In this document: positions 60,161 through 64,000 of the stretch, piece after piece | Numbering within the stretch: the stretch's first letter is position 1 | How the letters are laid out: each line of letters starts with the position of its first letter | Assembly (NCBI RefSeq): GCF_051014685.1 | Contig: NW_027479469.1 | Span: 53,178 to 117,177 of the forward strand | Length of the DNA stretch: 64,000 nt | Source of the DNA: Ptiloglossa arizonensis | Taxonomy: Eukaryota; Arthropoda; Insecta; Hymenoptera; Colletidae | Direction of reading: 5' to 3' | Position numbers and translations under genes: made by a program | Notes under the pieces: model-generated | Seen by the model: only the letters and a program-made list of their open reading frames with translations | What the model was told of the DNA's origin: nothing | The model's database searches: none

Positions 60161-63100
60161 ACGTTTAACGTATAACGTATAACGTATAACGTATAACGTA
60201 TAACGTATAACGTATAACGTATAACGTATAACGTATAACGTATAACGTATAACGTATAACGTATAACGTATAACGTCTAACGTATAACGTATAACGTATA
60301 ACGTATAACGTATATCGTATAACGTATAACGTATAACGAATAACGTAAAACGTATAACGCATAATGTATAACGTATAACGTATAACGTATTACGCATAAC
60401 CTATGACGTATAACGTATAACGTATAACGTATAACGTATAACGTATAACGTATAACGTATAACGTATAACGCATAACGTATAACGTATAACGTATGACGT
60501 ATAACGTATGACGTATAACGTATAACGTATAACGTATAACATATAACGTATAACCTGTGACGTATAACGTATAACGTAAAACGTATAACGTATAATGTAT
60601 AACGTATAACATGTAACGTATAGCGTATAACGTATAACGTATAACGTATAACGTATAACGTATAACGTATAACGTATAACGTATAACGTATAACGTATAA
60701 CGTACAACGTATAACATATAACGTATAATGTATAACGTATAACGTATAACGTATAACGTATAACGTATAACGTATAACGTATAACGTATAACGTATGACG
60801 TATAACGTATAACGTATAACGTTTAACGTATAACGTATAACGTATAACGTATAACGTATAACGTATAACGTATAACGTATAACGTATAACGTATAACGTA
60901 TAAAGTATAACGTATAACGTATAACGTATAACGTATAACGTATAACATAGAACGTACAACGTATAACATATAACGTATAACGTATAACGTATAACGTATA
61001 ACGTATAACGTATAACGTATAACGTATAACGTATAACGTATAACGTATAACGTATAACGTATAACGTATAAAGTATAACGTATAACGTTTAACGTATAAC
61101 GTATAACGTATAACGTATAACGTATAACGTATAACGTATAACGTATAACGTATAACGTATAACGTATAACGTATAACGTATAACGTATAACGTATAACGT
61201 ATAACGTATAACGTATAACGTATAACGTATAACGTATAACGTCTAACGTATAACGTATAACGTATAACGTATAACGTATATCGTATAACGTATAACGTAT
61301 AACGAATAACGTAAAACGTATAACGCATAATGTATAACGTATAACGTATAACGTATTACGTATAACCTATGACGTATAACGTATAACGTATAACGTATAA
61401 CGTATAACGTATAACGTATAACGCATAACGTATAACGTATAACGTATAACGTATGACGTATAACGTATGACGTATAACGTATAACGTATAACGTATAACA
61501 TATAACGTATAACCTGTGACGTATAACGTATAACGTAAAACGTATAACGTATAATGTATAACGTATAACATGTAACGTATAGCGTATAACGTATAACGTA
61601 TAACGTATAACGTATAACGTATAACGTATAACGTATAACGTATAACGTATAACGTATAACGTATAACGTATAACGTATAACGTATAACGTATAACGTATA
61701 ACGTATAACGTATAACGTATAACGTATAACGTATAACGTATAACGTATAACGTAACACCTATAACGTATAAAGTATAACGTATAACGTACAACGTATAAC
61801 GTATAACGTATAACGTATAACGTATAACGTATATCGTATAACGTATAACGTATAACGTATAACGTATAACTTGTAACGAAAAACGTATAACGAATAACGT
61901 AAAACGTATGAGGCATTACATGCTACGTATAAAGTATAACATTCAACGTAAAACGTATAACGTATAACGTATAACGTTTAACGTGTAACGAAGAACGTAT
62001 AAAGAATAACGTATAACGTATATCGTATAACGTACAACTTATAACGTATAACGTACAACGTATAACGTATAACGTATAACGTATAACGTATAACGTATAA
62101 CGTATAACGTATAACGTATAACGTATAACGTATAACGTATAACGTATAACGTATAACGTATAACGTATAACGTATAACGTATAAAGTATAACGTATAACG
62201 TATAACGTATAACGTATAACGTATAACGTATAACGTAGAACGTACAACGTATAACATATAACGTATAATGTATAACGTATAACGTATAACGTATAACGTA
62301 TAACGTATAACGTATAACGTATAACGTATAACGTATGACGTATAACGTATAACGTATAACGTTTAACGTATAACGTATAACGTATAACGTATAACGTATA
62401 ACGTATAACGTATAACATATAACGTATAACGTATAAAGTATAACGTATAACGTATAACGTATAACGTATAACGTATAACGTATAACGTATAACATGTAAC
62501 GTACAACGTATAACGTATAACGTATAACGTATAACGTATAACGTATAACGTATAACGTATGACGTATAACGTATAACGTATAACGTATAACGTATAACGT
62601 ATAACCTATGACGTATAACGTATAACGTATAACGTATAACATGTAACGTACAACGTATAACGTATACCGTATAACGTATAACTAATAACGTATAACGTAT
62701 AACGAATATCGTACAACGTATAACGCATAACGTATAACGTATAACGTATAACGTATAACGCATAACGTATAACGTATAACGTATAACCTATGACGTATAA
62801 CGTATAACGTATAACGTATAACGTATAACGTATAACGTATAACGTATAACGTATAACCTATGACGTATAACGTATAACGTATAACGTATAACATGTAATG
62901 TATAACGTATAACGTATAATGTATAGCGTATAACGTATAACGTATAACGTATAACGTACAACGTATAACGTATCACGTATAACGTATTACGAATAACGTA
63001 TAACGTATAACGTATAACGTAGCACCTATAACGTATAAAGTATAACGTATAACGTATAACGTATAACGTATAACGTATAACGTATAACGTATAACGTATA

Positions 63101-64000
63101 ACGTATATCGTATAACGTATAACGTATAACGTATAACGTATAACGTGTAACGAAGAACGTATAAAGAATAACGTATAACGTATATCGTATAACGTACAAC
63201 TTATAACGTATAACGTACAACGTATAACGTATAACGTATAACGTATAACGTATAACGTATAACGTATAACGTATAAAGTATAACGTATAACGTATAACGT
63301 ATAACGTATAACGTATAACATAGAACGTACAACGTATAACATATAACGTATAACGTATAACGTATAACGTATAACGTATAACGTATAACGTATAACGTAT
63401 AACGTATAACGTATAACGTATAACGTATAACGTATAACGTATAACGTATAAAGTATAACGTATAACGTTTAACGTATAACGTATAACGTATAACGTATAA
63501 CGTATAACGTATAACGTATAACGTATAACGTATAACGTATAACGTATAACGTATAACGTATAACGTATAACGTATAACGTATAACGTATAACGTATAACG
63601 TATAACGTCTAACGTATAACGTATAACGTATAACGTATAACGTATATCGTATAACGTATAACGTATAACGAATAACGTAAAACGTATAACGCATAATGTA
63701 TAACGTATAACGTATAACGTATAACGTATTACGTATAACCTATGACGTATAACGTATAACGTATAACGTATAACGTATAACGTATAACGTATAACGCATA
63801 ACGTATAACGTATAACGTATGACGTATAACGTATGACGTATAACGTATAACGTATAACGTATAACGTATAACGTATAACGTATAACGTATAACGTATAAC
63901 GTAAAACGTATAACGTTTAATGTATAACGTATAACATGTAACGTATAGCGTATAACGTATAACGTATAACGTATAACGTATAACGTATAACGTATAACGT
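60160..64000. repeat. Family D/B composite at the right edge
   Basis: GCATAATG D modules lie at 60359, 61325 and 63691; the first two are 966 bp (138 units) apart. A B-box lies at 61870 with AACACC at 61754, and an AGCACC module at 63021. From about 61,240 to 62,300 the variant order matches 45,310-46,350 (B-box 61870 to 45938, offset 15,932 bp = 2,276 units). The array continues off the right edge. Confidence 0.8.

Larger units (their letters stand above)
1..64000. repeat. 7-bp satellite array, unit ATAACGT, filling the window
   Basis: The window is one head-to-tail array of ATAACGT, about 9,140 units, with no inversion and no interruption by other sequence. It is open at both ends. The most uniform stretches are about 360 bp (roughly 20,872-21,233 and 37,127-37,491); elsewhere a variant unit occurs every few units. 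Variants are almost all single substitutions, with some double to quadruple ones in special modules. The column of the unit's C is position 5 modulo 7 up to 14.8 kb and 4 modulo 7 afterwards, because of a single 1-base deletion. Short-unit satellites are typical of eukaryotic heterochromatin; that placement is inference. The unit lacks the G-run of TTAGGG-type telomere repeats. No transcription unit, RNA gene or mobile element was seen anywhere. Confidence 0.99.

Noticed and set aside
5577..61954. B-box as a remnant of an inserted transposon or tRNA-derived element
   Set aside because: It stays in 7-bp phase and each of its units aligns to ATAACGT with up to four substitutions. There is no target-site duplication, terminal repeat or A/B promoter box that would suggest insertion of foreign DNA.
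1..64000. Telomere repeat array
   Set aside because: Neither ATAACGT nor ACGTTAT has the G-rich run typical of telomere units such as TTAGGG, TTTAGGG or TTAGG, and the array is structured in HORs instead of being terminal and uniform. A terminal position cannot be excluded from the window alone.
1..64000. CRISPR array or other direct-repeat/spacer system
   Set aside because: Repeats are contiguous 7-mers with no unique spacers; the repeated B-boxes are separated by more of the same satellite at irregular distances.
1..64000. Promoters from the repeated TATAA and ATG/TATA motifs
   Set aside because: TATAA is part of the unit and occurs thousands of times; without a gene or unique context it has no predictive value.
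1..64000. Known Drosophila short satellites (AAACTAC family, AATAGAC, AATAT, AATAACATAG)
   Set aside because: No rotation or reverse complement equals ATAACGT. ATAACATAG-like strings (CATAGAACG near 36.3, 40.5, 42.9 and 48.7 kb) are only double variants of the local unit.
1..64000. Pure assembly or simulation artefact
   Set aside because: Not excluded, but the ordered, shared variant marks, private markers and unequal copy lengths look like a real evolutionary history. Collapsed or falsely expanded copies remain possible and would need raw reads to detect.
1..64000. Large inverted repeats or orientation switches
   Set aside because: I scanned for ACGTTAT runs on the + strand and saw none; all units keep one orientation. 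Only short palindromes such as TATACGTATA and GCAT-TAC-ATGC were found.
1..64000. tRNA, rRNA or other structured RNA genes
   Set aside because: There is no unique sequence and no conserved RNA motif; every stretch reduces to variants of the 7-mer.

Overview
The whole 64,000-base window is one uninterrupted satellite DNA array. The unit is 7 bp, ATAACGT on the + strand (ACGTTAT on the - strand; sorted rotation AACGTAT), in a single head-to-tail orientation, about 9,140 units. Both window edges lie inside the array, so its full size is unknown. I found no gene, RNA gene, transposon, CRISPR array or unique-sequence island. The consensus unit is 3 A, 2 T, 1 C and 1 G (28.6% GC) with one CpG per unit. 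A block of this size and simplicity suggests eukaryotic heterochromatin (centromeric, pericentromeric, subtelomeric, sex or B chromosome). The host cannot be named: the unit is not a telomere repeat and matches no satellite I can recall.

The array is not monotonous. It carries a dense pattern of substituted units, and these are shared between distant places in fixed order, so they act as barcodes for higher-order repeats (HORs). Nearly every change is a substitution. All 21 possible single-base changes of the unit occur, yet the 7-bp register holds across the window except for one 1-base deletion (a 6-bp unit at 14,799-14,804). Every repeat spacing I measured is a whole number of units once that deletion is counted.

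Layout, with boundaries read by eye to about +/-20 bp. Family A fills 1-3,560, 10,965-15,505 and 23,235-25,265, plus part of the 15.5-19.2 kb duplication. Family B, marked by an approximately 85-bp degenerate 'B-box' and a triple-mutant AACACCT unit, fills 3,560-10,965, most of 15,505-23,235, and 25,265-35,430; B-boxes recur further right. Family C, marked by ATAAGGT units, occupies about 36-60 kb and that unit was found nowhere else. Family D, marked by a GCATAATG module, occurs at 36.6-36.9, 40.9-45.4 and 60.3-63.7 kb, embedded in C or at the right end.

Duplications occur at several nested scales. There are tandem or near-tandem copies spaced 0.26-1.1 kb, 1.85 kb, 1.9-2.4 kb and 3.75-3.87 kb, a copy pair offset by about 7.6 kb, and one segment of about 5 kb repeated 25.2 kb away. 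This is the pattern expected from repeated unequal exchange or amplification of blocks inside one array.

Open reading frames hundreds of codons long exist only on the - strand and are a by-product of the repeat: ACGTTAT contains no stop in any frame, while ATAACGT supplies TAA in all three. I do not call any of them genes.
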